Assembly: GCA_963921195.1 (NCBI GenBank)
Contig: OY992539.1
Span: 102,928,964-102,992,963, forward strand
Direction of reading: 5' to 3'
DNA: 64,000 nt
From: Pegoplata infirma
Lineage: Eukaryota > Arthropoda > Insecta > Diptera > Anthomyiidae
The notes under the pieces were generated by a model. That model did not search any database and had not been told where the DNA came from. It saw only the letters and a program-made list of their open reading frames with translations. Made by a program: the position numbers and the translations under genes. Of the stretch, positions 1-9,683 are shown piece by piece; position 1 is the stretch's first letter; each line of letters starts with the position of its first letter.

Positions 1-617
1 ATTCGAAAAAAATAACCAACGAAAACATTAAAAATTATTGATAGTTCTGTAATTTTTACCAACAAATTTCAAAAAAATAACCTACGAAAACAATAAATAT
101 TAATGATTTCGTAGGTAATTTTTTACAATTTTTTATTGATATATTTTTTTAAAAAATTTTTAATAAAATTTTTGTGGAATCGATCCCGCAATCAACTACA
201 TTCTGGCCAGACACTCTACCCATCGTGCCAAAGTCACTTGATACAAACATGTTTTTATGTTTCTATAAATAATTTTTTGATTTTTTTTTCTACAAAAAAA
301 ATAACTGACTTGTGTAGGTAAAAACTAATGATCTTTCATTAAAAAATACCAACAATTTAAAAAAAAATTACTTACACAAACCATTAAAAATCAAAAGAAT
401 AATAAGTAGTTTTTACTTACAAAACAAAAATAAATGACTTTAAAAATTAAATGTTAATGAAAGACTTTATTTTTTAGTGTGTTATTTTTGAAACAAAGGA
501 CTGAAGTAGTCATTAATAAAAACTGAACATCAAACAAATGTTTTTTCTTTTAAAAACGACTAAACGGAAAACTTTTTAAATAAACTACAAACAGTTAATG
601 ACATAAATTTTTGAGTG
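1..617 (-). mobile_element. TA-flanked MITE 'H1', copy 1 (cut by window edge)
   Basis: Inverted relative to 46987-52440, to which it aligns once the two insertions in that copy are removed. It ends with ...TTTTTGAGTG followed by TA at 618-619. The interior repeats related AT-rich words such as ACCTACGAAAACAATAAA and AATGATTTCGTAGG on both strands. It carries a tRNA-like segment at 176-231. No protein is encoded; open frames here are chance. The other end lies beyond the window. Confidence 0.7.
176..231 (-). other. tRNA-like segment inside H1
   Basis: On the minus strand the segment contains GGGTAGAGTG, resembling an RNA polymerase III A box, and about 25-30 bp later GGGATCGATTCC, close to the B-box consensus GGTTCGANTCC. 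This spacing is tRNA-like. The second H1 copy has the same segment, split by the Transib-like insertion (47374-47383 and 50762-50812). It may be a tRNA pseudogene or tRNA-derived SINE head captured by the MITE. I did not confirm a cloverleaf or anticodon. Confidence 0.4.
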
Positions 618-751
618 TAACACTGATAAAACAATTTAAAATTATTACATTGCGTATACTTAATATTTAATATATAGCTAATCAAAATTATCAATCATAC
701 GCCCAGAATTTATTCTTGTTTATTATAAAGAAAAAAATAAAGTAAATATGG

Positions 752-1548
752 GGTACTGTGCAATAACTCCCAAATGAAATAACTCCCAAAAAATAAATGA
801 AACAACTCCCAAAAATTTTACATACGATTTGGGACTTATTTCATTACGAAATTAGTCCCAGTGAAGTGGGACTTATTGCACAAATTTTGTTGGGATTTTT
901 TTCATTATGAAATAACTTCCAAATGAAAAAAACCCCAACAAAAAACAGATTGGGAGTTATTTCATTTCTTGTTAAGCATTGGGAGTTATTTCATCAATGG
1001 TGGGACTTATTTCATTTTAAATGAAAACAATATACACCTCTGTGCAATTGTTTTTTTTTTTCTTAAAATTTTTTCTGCGTAGCCGGCCTTCGGCCGGGCT
1101 CAGGGATTACAAAATCCATGCATTAAACCCACCCTCTCCGCAAAGTAAAGTTTTCTAGGACAGCAGGCCTTTACGCTATCAAATTTGCCTCAAAAAGGCC
1201 TGATAACCCAAATAGCTTTGATTTGCAGAGAGGGTGGGTTTAATGCATGGAGTATGTAATCCCTAAGCCCGGCCGAAGGCCGGCTACGCAGAAAACCTTT
1301 ATTACAAAAAAACAATGGGAACTTATTTCATTTTCTTTGGCACTTATTTCATTGGGAGTTCTTTCATTTTTTTTGGGAGTTATTATTTTGATTTTAAATA
1401 ACTCCCAAATATTGGGACATATTTCATTTTTTCTTTGGGAGTTATTTCATTTTTTAAAGTGTGGAGTTAATTCATTTTTCTTGGAACTTATTTCATTGGG
1501 AATTATTTCATTGGGACTTATTTCATTTGGGAGTTATTGCGCAGTACC
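752..1548. mobile_element. Motif-array inverted-repeat element with GC-rich core (GGGAGTTATTTCATT type)
   Basis: The tips are GGTACTGTGCAATAACTCCC and its near-complement ending GCGCAGTACC. A 9-bp direct repeat TAAATATGG flanks it at 743-751 and 1549-1557. The interior consists largely of GGGAGTTATTTCATT or GGGACTTATTTCATT words, in one orientation on the left and the opposite on the right. The centre holds two inverted copies of a 71-bp core (1071-1141 and 1225-1295) including the hairpin GCCGGCCTTCGGCCGG. The 9-bp TSD and long terminal arrays would fit a Mutator-like or foldback MITE. The 122-codon frame at 1247-1615 reads through the array and is not a gene. Confidence 0.8.
1071..1295. repeat. 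Inverted pair of 71-bp GC-rich cores
   Basis: Two near-identical 71-bp arms, minus-oriented at 1071-1141 and plus-oriented at 1225-1295, enclose an 83-bp spacer. Each reads GCAGAGAGGGTGGGTTTAAT..., then a CCCGGCCGAAGGCCGGC hairpin, and ends CGCAGAAAA. They are strikingly GC-rich in an AT-rich window. A third copy lies in the unrelated-looking array element at 52645-53235. Confidence 0.85.
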
Positions 1549-1557
1549 TAAATATGG

Positions 1558-2667
1558 GCCTCTGTTCTGTCTTTCACAACTTTTCAATTCACATGAAAAT
1601 TTCCGAATCACATGAAATCAAGTTTAGTGTTTTGTTGATCACGTTTTCATTTGAAGTTGAAATCGAACAATTAAAACTTTAAAAAATTATAAGGAAAAAA
1701 GTGCATTCGTTTTACTTTCACCAAATTTTATTTTTGTGAAATAAAACGAAAAAGAAATTCGGATGTGAAATCTAGAACACCAAAAAAATTCGGAAATTTT
1801 CATTTTCACATTTTTTATGTGAATTAATTTTTTGGAACAGCGGCCATGATATAGGATTTTTTTTCTAACTTACAAAATTTATTCACTATGAGGATCATTT
1901 ATTTTGTTTCAACCTTGTTAAAAATTTCTTAAAAGCTACTCGACTTAATTCATAATATACTATCTGCCACACCCAGTTTTGAATATAACGTAAGAAAATA
2001 AACGTGCGATACTAGTTTAACTTTTTGTCGACTATTCTATAGGATTTCTTTTTATATATTGCAAAAGGAAAACATAAAAAGGATATCCTGTTTATATAAA
2101 TAGCATTCATATCTACGGAACTTATGACAAATGTATGCAATATGTTTTAAACATGATGCGTTTTGATTTTTCTTCTTTTGTATCTTTTATATTGTAAAAT
2201 GTAACAATGATGGAAAAAAATCAAATGTAAAATGATATATAATTAAAAAAAAAAAAAAAAAACTATTCAAGAATATTTTCTATAATAAATGGTTTTGCAT
2301 GAAATTCAATATTGAGCATCATTAAAACTGGCTTTAATTGTGATATTAATATATTTTTTTATTATGTATTAATATTATTAAAAAAATGGAATGTTATTTA
2401 CAATCCGGCAAACGGTATGTTGCTGGTATCTGTAAAACAACTATTCATTTTATACCCACTAACAGTGATAAAGTATACCACCGACCGACAGGCAATATTA
2501 AACATGAACCAAATGTTATACGTCTGATTGTGAGAGTAGAGAGCAAATGGAGTCAAACTGCATTTATTGTTTTTAATTTCTTGATCATGTTTCCTTTTAA
2601 AAGGCCTTTAAAGTTTTAAAGGATACATTTTGTAAAGTATTTTTGAAATATTTGTACTTGTCCTAGT
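1558..2667. other. AT-rich non-coding stretch with a small inverted repeat
   Basis: An imperfect inverted repeat built on CATGAAAATTTCCGAAT lies at about 1586-1618 and 1784-1826 and may be a decayed small MITE. Poly(A) tracts follow near 2250. Two overlapping frames at 2312-2619 (71 and 77 codons) match nothing I recognise. No gene supported. Confidence 0.4.
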
Positions 2668-2910
2668 ATGACACTAGTGAAGGCAAATGAAAGAGAAGGA
2701 TTCCCCTAATTATTCCATTTTGTTTTTGCCATATCACTATAAAAGGATGAAAACTTTATCAAAATATATTTTTTTTAAATTTTGAATGATATTGAAGCTT
2801 AAATTTTTGAAAGGCGTAACTTACCGCCTTTTTCCTGATATGTTAAAAAATAAAATTGGAAAATTAGGGGAGATCCTCCTTTTACATTTGCTATCAGTAG
2901 TGGCAAAATA
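2668..2910. mobile_element. Small MITE with about 43-bp imperfect terminal inverted repeats
   Basis: The left arm (TGACACTAGTGAAGGCAAATG...CCCCTAATT) is mirrored on the right by AATTAGGGGAGATCC...CAGTAGTGGCA, with scattered mismatches. The length is about 240 bp and nothing is encoded. I could not define a target-site duplication, so the superfamily is unknown. Confidence 0.5.
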
Positions 2911-2934
2911 CAAAATTTTTTGAATCCTTCCCGT

Positions 2935-3886
2935 TCTAGTTCAGAACTCTGAACTTCTTCTTGCATAAAGACTTTTCATGTGATTAACAAAAATACACGT
3001 AAAACAAATGTGTTTTTAGAGGTTAGTTAAGCTCCTTAAGGGACATTTTTCCCTCTAGTCCGATTTTGCCCATTTACGAACTTAACAGGCCTTGTAACAT
3101 AACACATATTCGTGCCAAATTTCAGGACGCTACACAGACAAAAAAAAGTTCATATCTGGAATTAATTTGTTCATACACTGTATGAATTTAACATGACTTT
3201 TTTTTCCCAGAACTTGTTCATACATTGTATGATTTTGTACATACATGACATGAAAAAGTTCTTGATGGATTTCCCCTTAAATGTTGCCTTTGTTCTTCTA
3301 CAAAAGTAAAATTTATCCGAATATATCGAAGAAATCCAACAAATTTTAACATTTACCTCATAAATAATGCATTTTAGTTATTAATAATATTTTTGTTAAC
3401 AAAACAACAACAAATACTTTTGTAACAAATACGTCGGTTTTATACATATTTTTCATAAAATTTTAATATGTTCGTACGTACTTTTTGATCCTCCATGGTA
3501 AAAACAGATGTGAACAGTTCCAAATAGCAGATTTTTTTCATTATTTTCCAAAAAACACAGAAAAATTTTCAATGACGAATATTTATTTTATTTCAAACTG
3601 ACTTTGTTTGTTTTTATTTATTAGAAATTTATAAATAAAGAAAACATTAATAAATAGTATGATTTTGTACATAAGTACTATAAATCGAATTCAATGAAAG
3701 CAATTCATGCTATTTATGTACAAAATTAGTTCTGTGTAGTTCTTTTATTTTGGACTGTATCATGCCATCTACAGACATTCATAAAAAGTCTTACAATCGA
3801 TCATGGATTAATAATATATATTCTTTATAGGGTCCCCGAATGACAAAGTGGGTATACCCACATACTGGTGTTGGAGGGTATAAAAA
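2935..3886 (-). mobile_element. HINE/DINE-1-like element, family A, 3'-truncated
   Basis: Homologous to the other family A copies through CTTCTTCTTGCATAAA, the CCGATTTTGCCCATTT block, the TTTATTTTGGACTGTAT block and the terminal TTGGAGGGTATA at 3871-3882. The hairpin end is missing; homology starts abruptly near 2935. The (GTCY)n tract is reduced to a single ACAGACATT. Interrupted by the TA-flanked element 3133-3736. Confidence 0.75.
3133..3736. mobile_element. TA-flanked MITE with GTTCATAC/GTATGAATT array
   Basis: Inserted into a HINE at the TA of GCTAGCTCTTTTATT, giving TA on both sides (3131-3132, 3737-3738). The tips are CACAGACAAAAAAAAGTTCA and ...CAAAATTAGTTCTGTG. The interior repeats words such as GTTCATACATTGTATGA and TTTTGTACATA on both strands. 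Non-coding. Tc1/mariner-like mobilisation is compatible with TA but not proven. Confidence 0.75.
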
Positions 3887-4464
3887 TTACTAAACTATTT
3901 TAGGACTATCAACACTGCGCAACAGTGAAAAATGCCTGCGAATTTTGTACTCTTGCCCAAAACATTAAATCATGATAATGTTTTGTGGAAGACTTGGGTG
4001 TACTTGCCAAAGCAAAGTTTTTTTTAGAAAACTAATGTTATATTACTTTGCTATTCCATGCAAAACGGATTGAAATATCAATCGAGTAGACTTGTGCTTA
4101 ATCGTTCAATTGAGTGAGCGCTCATTTTCGTTCATTTCAGATAAAAGACCTAGTTCGTTCATCTAGTTCAATCGCTCTATTGTGGTCTTCGTTCAACAGT
4201 TCGTGAACGAATAATTTTGATCATGTCTGTTGGTCGTTCATCTAGTTCAAATCGGTCAGTTTTTGTTTTCGTTCAACAGTTCGTGAACGAATCATTTTGA
4301 TCATGTCTGTTGTTTTGGCTTTCGTTCAAAAAATACAAAAATGTTTAATAAAAACATGAATTTAATAAAAAACATGTACAATTTTTGTAAAAAAAAAACA
4401 TAAATGCTGAGAAAGTGTGCCAAAAGAGAAGAGAAAACTAACGCCTAATGACAAAATTAACAAA

Positions 4465-5405
4465 AACAAGTAAAAGTGTTAAATTCGGCTGTGCCGAATC
4501 TTTTATACCCTCCAACATGAAACAAAATAAAAAAAATGCAGGGGCGTTTTATTTTTTTGTGGGGGGAGGGGGGGTTGCGTTGATTGGGGGGGGTAAATTT
4601 TCTCTCGAATATGTGTTTAAAAATTCATTCAAATGCTTTTTGCACTAAAGAAATGCAAGTTTATAATAATTTAATTTTTTTTTTATTCTACGCCCATCAA
4701 AGGAGGCGTACCGAAAAAACGACCTTTTCTATTTCTCAGGGTCCAAATCCAGGACTTTGAACTTCTTTTAGCATAAAAATGTCGCATTTGTTAAACAAAA
4801 AGACAAAAAATCCTGTAAAAAAATCATATTTTTCAGAGGTTGGTTTAGTTCTTCAAGGGGAACTTTTTTCCCCCTGGTCCGATTTTGCCCATTTCCGAAC
4901 TTAACCTGCCTAGCACCATAAGACATATTCGTGCCAAACTTGACGAGTCTAGCTCTTTTATTTTGGACTGTATCGTGTTAACTACAGACGGACGGACGGA
5001 CGGACATCTCTAGAATGTCTTAGAATCGATCACTGATCAATAATATATATCGTTGGCTTAGTCGGCAAACCTGTCAAGTCCATTTTTATAAACATTGAGA
5101 TTTTAATATAGTATGTATTGTGTAGCTCAAAATACTTCATTTGGGAAAAAAGTAATAAATACAAATTTAAATCAGATGAACTAAAGAAAAAAACTGCGTT
5201 TATAAATTTAAAAAAAGTCAACCTAAAAAAAAGTTAGAAAGTTTTTTGTCCCTCCTAAAATTAAAAATTGAAAATGGACTTGACAGGTTTGCCGACTAAG
5301 CCAACGATATAAGTACTTTATGGGGTCCCCTACCGATATTTTGATGCGTTACACACGGAATGACAAAGTGAGTATACCCCCATACTGTAGTTGGAGGGTA
5401 TAAAA
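4465..5405 (-). mobile_element. HINE/DINE-1-like element, family A, complete
   Basis: Read on the minus strand it begins TATACCCTCCAAC, passes a (TA)n tract and a (GTCY)n tract (about 4985-5005), and ends TTGGAGGGTATA, the hairpin ATTCGGCACAGCCGAATT, then CTTGTT. These opposed subterminal repeats plus a 3' hairpin are the layout described for HINE/DINE-1 Helentrons. Its (TA)n tract is interrupted by 5051-5306. The GC-rich (G)n tract near 4560 is also typical of this family. Non-coding. Confidence 0.8.
5051..5306. mobile_element. 256-bp MITE with perfect 36-bp terminal inverted repeats
   Basis: The left arm 5051-5086 (starting CGTTGGCTTAGTCGGCAAAC) is the exact reverse complement of 5271-5306. 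It sits in the (TA)n tract of the surrounding HINE, with ATAT on both sides. Perfect arms imply a young copy. Nothing is encoded; the superfamily is unassigned because the duplication lies in a TA microsatellite. Confidence 0.85.
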
Positions 5406-5679
5406 AAAATTGAACGGCCGATCTGAAAGATCAAAATGAAATAATGACCAATTGAGCTAAATGAACGAAAATATCTAAAAGAGCGGAAATGAACGAACTA
5501 TACAAACCCGCTCAGTTAAGTGAATAGTTCAATTGTCGTTCGTGAACGACACAACTCTACAGTCGAGGACCCCATTAAAAACCCAAAAGAGCTGTACATT
5601 TCGGCACCAAAGAATATAACACTCTCACTTGTTTTATGTACATTTGATAAACAAATGGAAAATTTTTATACGAAAAGCT

Positions 5680-5948
5680 AAGACTTGGTGAAAAAATAGT
5701 TTTGGTAAAAAAAAATATTTTCTTTCACGAAAAACAAAATTATGTTAAAAAAATTTAATGAACCCAAAATTTTTGGTGAAAAAAAATTTTGATGAAAAGA
5801 AAAATTTTTTGGTTTAAAAAAAAAAAAATTCATGAAAAAAATTTTTTTTGGTGAGAAAAAAATTTATAATAAAAAAATTTATGAAAAAACTTTAATGAAA
5901 AAAAAAAGTTTTATGAAAAAAAAATTAATGAAAAAAAAGTTGATAAAA
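5680..5948. repeat. Degenerate TGATGAAAAAAAATTT minisatellite, left part
   Basis: Irregular repeats of about 13-18 bp of the form TTGATGAAAAAAAA or ATGAAAAAAATTT. The same array resumes after the HINE, so the HINE inserted into it. Frames here are low-complexity. Confidence 0.65.
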
Positions 5949-7481
5949 AACAAGTAAGAGTGTTAAATTCTGCTGTGCCGAAACTTTTATACCCTCCAAC
6001 ATGCAAAAAAAAAATCCAGAGTCGTTTTATTTTATATTTGAGGGGTGGGGGGGATGTTCGGCAGTGGTCATTAGGGGGGAAATTTTCTCCTCGAAATAGT
6101 ATATGTTTAAAAATTCTTTCTTATGCTTTTTGCACTTAGGAAAATACAAGTTTATCATTATTTTAACAATTCTTTTAATCCACGCCCACAAAAGGGGGCG
6201 AGCTGAAAAAATGATATTTTTTAATCGCCTGGATCCAAATGCAGAACTTTGAGCTTCTTTAGGCATAAAAATGTTGGACTTGTTAAACAAAAACACAAAA
6301 AATCATGTAAAAATATGGTGTTTTTCTGAGATTGGTTCAGTTCCTCAAGGGGGAACTATTTTCCCCGTAGTCCGATTTTGCCCGTCTCCGAACTTAACCA
6401 GCCTATCACTATAAGACATATTTGTGCCAAACTTCAGGAGTCTAGCTCTTTTATTTTGGGCTGTATCGTGTCTTCCACAGACAGACGTACAAACGGACGG
6501 ACGGATAGACGAACGGACGGACAGACGGGCGGACGGACGGACATCGTTAGAATGTCTTAGAATCGATCACTGATCAATAATATATTATATACTTTATGGG
6601 GTCTAGTGTTTATAAACCGGTTCACCGGTTAACCGAAAAACCGGTTTTTTCCTAAATTTTCGGTTTTTTTGCAAACCGGTTAATCGAAATTGAAGATTTC
6701 CGGTGCACCGAAAACCGGTTTTTTTCTGTCGGTTAACCGGTTTTTTAAATACATTCAAAACGGAATATTTTCGCAAATATTAGGGTTTACACTTATTTTT
6801 TTATGATATTTTCAAAATTTCGTTGAAAACACATTAAAAATCCGCGAGAAAGAGCGTCTAAAATATTTTTTGTCTTTAAGAAACAATTTTCTAAATAGAA
6901 ATTTTATTCTGAAACTGATAAAAATTTGAAATACTCACCGTTGTAAGCGTTCATTGAACATGAAAAATTTAATAAGTGACTGTTAACCAGATACTAAAAT
7001 CCCTGTTAATGGCGAAACTGTCTATAAAAGAAAATAAAAATAAAATTCGGAACTGCAATTTACTTATAACGAATAAATGTATTTTTCTAAATAAAACCAG
7101 TACAAATTAAATTGAAGTTCTAGTGAATATGGTCAATTAAAGTACATTATTTAACTATCGCTTTTTTATAGCGTAATAGTTGCAAACCTTGCTGAAAAAA
7201 ACAAATATGTTAACTTAAGCTATATTCGCTTTATTATTTAATAAAAATAAGCTATTTTCAAGTATTTTTTAGTTTTTTTAGTTAAAGAAAAAAAAAACGG
7301 TTAACCGGTTTTTTTATTCCGGTTTAACCGAGAAAACCGGTTAACCGAAAAAGCTGATTTTCGGTTAATCGAGAAACCGGTTTTCCAAAATGTCGGTTTT
7401 TTATAAACACTAATGGGGTCCTAAACCGATATTTCGATGCGTTACACACGGAATGACATACTGTGGTTGAAGGGTATAAAA
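5949..7481 (-). mobile_element. HINE/DINE-1-like element, family A, with nested hAT
   Basis: Complete copy: ACAAG, a decayed hairpin (TTCTGCTGTGCCGAA), TATACCCTCCAAC, a long (GTCY)n tract at about 6478-6543, (TA)n, and TTGAAGGGTATA at 7467-7478. Split by the hAT-like element at 6604-7412 within ATGGGGTC. Confidence 0.8.
6604..7412. mobile_element. hAT-like MITE with AACCGGTTAACCG arrays
   Basis: An exact 8-bp TSD ATGGGGTC (6596-6603, 7413-7420) flanks tips TAGTGTTTATAAA and TTTATAAACACTA. Removing the element and one ATGGGGTC restores the HINE sequence seen in other copies. Both ends are arrays of AACCGGTT, GGTTAACCG and ACCGAAAA words; the middle (about 6750-7290) is unremarkable AT-rich DNA without transposase. 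Confidence 0.9.
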
Positions 7482-7760
7482 AAATTTGATGAAAAAAATT
7501 GATGAAAAAAAAAAATTGATAAAAAAAAAATGATGAAAAAAAATTTATGAAAAAAAAATTTGATGCCAAAAAAAAATGAAAAAAAAAAAAAATTGATGGA
7601 AAAAAAATTTATGAAAATAAAAAAAAATTGATGACAAAAAAAAAAATTGATAAAAAAAATTAATGAAACAAAAAATTTGATGAAAAATAAAAATTTGATG
7701 AAAAAAAAATTTGATAAAAAAAAAATTTATGAAAAATTTTTTTGTTGAAAAATAATTATG
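7482..7760. repeat. TGATGAAAAAAAATTT minisatellite, right part
   Basis: Continuation of the array at 5680-5948. The 81-codon minus-strand frame at 7324-7569 is low-complexity and spans the repeat boundary, so it is not a gene. Confidence 0.65.
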
Positions 7761-7940
7761 TTACTTTTTATTCACTGGTGAAAAACGGTTTTATTCACCA
7801 CGAGGTGAATTATTATCCAAATTGCAAACCCAAGTTATTAAAATTTTTGGTTTTAAGAAAATGAAAATAGTAATTCTTGTTTTCTTTTTCGTTAATTGTT
7901 AGCTTATATAGTCAGAATGAGGTGGCGTCCTGCAATTTTT

Positions 7941-8148
7941 CTGAGACATTTTTCCTATAGAAAAAGTCTCAGATTCTGAGACATTTTTCCTATAGAAAAA
8001 GTCTCAGATTCTGAGACATTTTTCCTATAGAAAAAGTCTCAGATTCTGAGACATTTTTCCTATAGAAAAAGTCTCAGATTCTGAGACATTTTTCCTATAG
8101 AAAAAGTCTCAGATTCTGAGACATTTTTCCTATAGAAAAACTCTCAGG
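7941..8148. repeat. 35-bp palindromic tandem repeat, six units
   Basis: Six almost identical 35-bp units start at 7941, 7976, 8011, 8046, 8081 and 8116. Each unit is nearly self-complementary: CTGAGAC, ATTTTTCCTATAGAAAAA, GTCTCAG. The flanks continue the symmetry (CAATTTTT on the left, GGAAAATTG on the right). Diverged single copies of the same word occur around 37440-37520, 40500-40700 and 41690-42020. Confidence 0.9.
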
Positions 8149-8324
8149 AAAATTGAAATTTTTTTTTAAAAATTTTGACAAATAAATGAAATAAAATATT
8201 TTTAGTCAAATTGTCCAAACAAAAAATAACGATGTTTTTTTTTGATGTAATAATGATACCATTTAAAAAATATATTTTTTATCATTAATGATAGTAAAAA
8301 ATAACGATTCTTTTCTTTTAAACA

Positions 8325-8979
8325 CACTCAAAAAAAAAAACTGTAAAGTTAGCAAAAAATTTAGTTAAATTTAACTAAAAAAGCACCTGATTCTGGGCCT
8401 AATAAATTTCTAGTTAATTTAACTAAAAATATTTAGCTAACTTTTCGTAGAATGAATGTAGCAAAAAAAACATAACTGTAACTAAAAATTTAGCTGAAAA
8501 TTTCGTAACATTTTTATGTAAATATTTACCAAAAATTTAGTTGAATTCAACTAAAATTTTTGTTACTTTTCGTAAACTAAAATCAACAAAATATTTTGTA
8601 ATTTTTTTTTGTACATTTTCAAGTGAAACACTTCACTTATTTTTTTTTTTTTTCACAGCATTAAGTTCAGCTTAAGTGGAACTTATGAGATTTGCATAGG
8701 AGGCTACTCAAGAAATTTCTTAAATAGTAATCACTCTTTTCACTTAACAAATATGTTACGAAAAATCAGCAAATTAATTAGTAAAAATTCGTTAACTCAG
8801 TTTTAAAGTCAACAAAAAACAATTAATTCAAAATTTGTTCAAAACTAGTATTTTCGTAAATTGAACTTAACTAAAAAAATTAGGTAAAACGCTGATTTTA
8901 ACTAAAAATTTGCTGAAAAGCCAGTTAACTCAACTTAACTAAAAACAATTGTTAACTTTACAGCTTTATTTTTTTGAGT
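8325..8979. mobile_element. CACTCAAAA-tipped MITE, AACTAAAAATTTAGTT family, copy 1
   Basis: Begins CACTCAAAAAAAAAAACTGT and ends ...TTAACTTTACAGC...TTTTTTTGAGT. The interior repeats TTAGTTAAATTTAACTAA-like words on both strands. It matches 10139-10699 in opposite orientation (shared TTTCGTAGAATGAATGTAGC block). Non-coding. Confidence 0.75.
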
Positions 8980-9683
8980 AAAAAAAAAATATGATAAAAT
9001 TATTTTTGATATTACAAAATTTAGAGAATATAATATTATTTATGATACGGTATCATTTTTTGGTTTGTTGGGTTAAAACTGGTAGGTTTCGTCAAAAAAA
9101 ATCCACAAAAAGTTCCGCAACTGCCAGGCAATCGCCCCTAGAGGGATAAAACGCAAGACCCAAAACGGCATCAACATTTTTGTAGCATGTTCCGTTTTCG
9201 AGATATTCACGATTGAAAATTTTTTCATGCGAAAATCTGGAACGCGAATATCTCGTAAATTAAACATGCTACAAAAATGTATATTGCAGTTTTGGAATCA
9301 TGAGATTTAATTTATATGAAATTAAGTCCTATTTGTTGGAAGCAACGTAACAGTGGACCATAAAAATGTTAAATTATTGTTTTTTTACTTTTTAACAGCG
9401 GTGTCTCAAAAATTGGACTTGCTAGAAAAATTTTTATGGCAGATTCGGAATCAGGAGAGAAAAATCTGTAAGAATCAGTTGTTAATTTTAGCGGGAGGTA
9501 TTTTGTTGTCGATCAGTGTAAATGTTTACCAATAACTCCAAAACTGGAACATTTTGGATTTTCGTGTTAATGATTTTAAAATTTCTAAATAAAGATGAAT
9601 GAAATGCCATTACCCAATTTAGTCACCATTTTTACAAAACCAGTACTTGCTTGAAGAGGGGCGTGTTATAAGAATTCAGAAAA
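8980..9683. other. Unclassified non-coding DNA
   Basis: Contains GATACGGTATCATTTTTT, a short inverted repeat of CATTTTTGTAGCATG (about 9172 and 9266), and AGATTCGGAATCAGGAG, which resembles a stretch of the Harbinger-like arms at 42339-44741. No gene supported; frames of 60-64 codons are unconvincing. Confidence 0.35.

Larger units (their letters stand above)
4087..5559. mobile_element. hAT-like element with GTTCGTGAACGA arrays, carrying two nested insertions
   Basis: The tips are TAGACTTGTG and CACAACTCTA, flanked by CAATCGAG (4079-4086) and CAGTCGAG (5560-5567), an 8-bp TSD with one mismatch. The subterminal parts are dense in TTCGTTCAT and GTTCGTGAACGA words on both strands. The central part is replaced by a HINE (4465-5405), itself hit by a 256-bp element. 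No transposase remains. Confidence 0.8.

Noticed and set aside
1247..1615. 122-codon frame rich in hydrophobic residues that looks like a membrane protein
   Set aside because: The periodic ISLG/ISFG peptide comes from the GGGAGTTATTTCATT array, and the frame crosses the element border.
4465..5405. TATACCCTCCA...TGGAGGGTATA as terminal repeats of a cut-and-paste MITE
   Set aside because: The element extends past one of these repeats through a hairpin to CTTGT and leaves no duplication at 61715-62269, which fits HINE/Helentron better.
6478..6543. GACGGACGGACA tracts as stand-alone microsatellites
   Set aside because: They recur at the same internal position of every HINE-like copy, so they are part of that element.
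7941..8148. CRISPR-like array of regularly spaced repeats
   Set aside because: The units are directly contiguous with no unique spacers, and the sequence is clearly eukaryotic repeat DNA.
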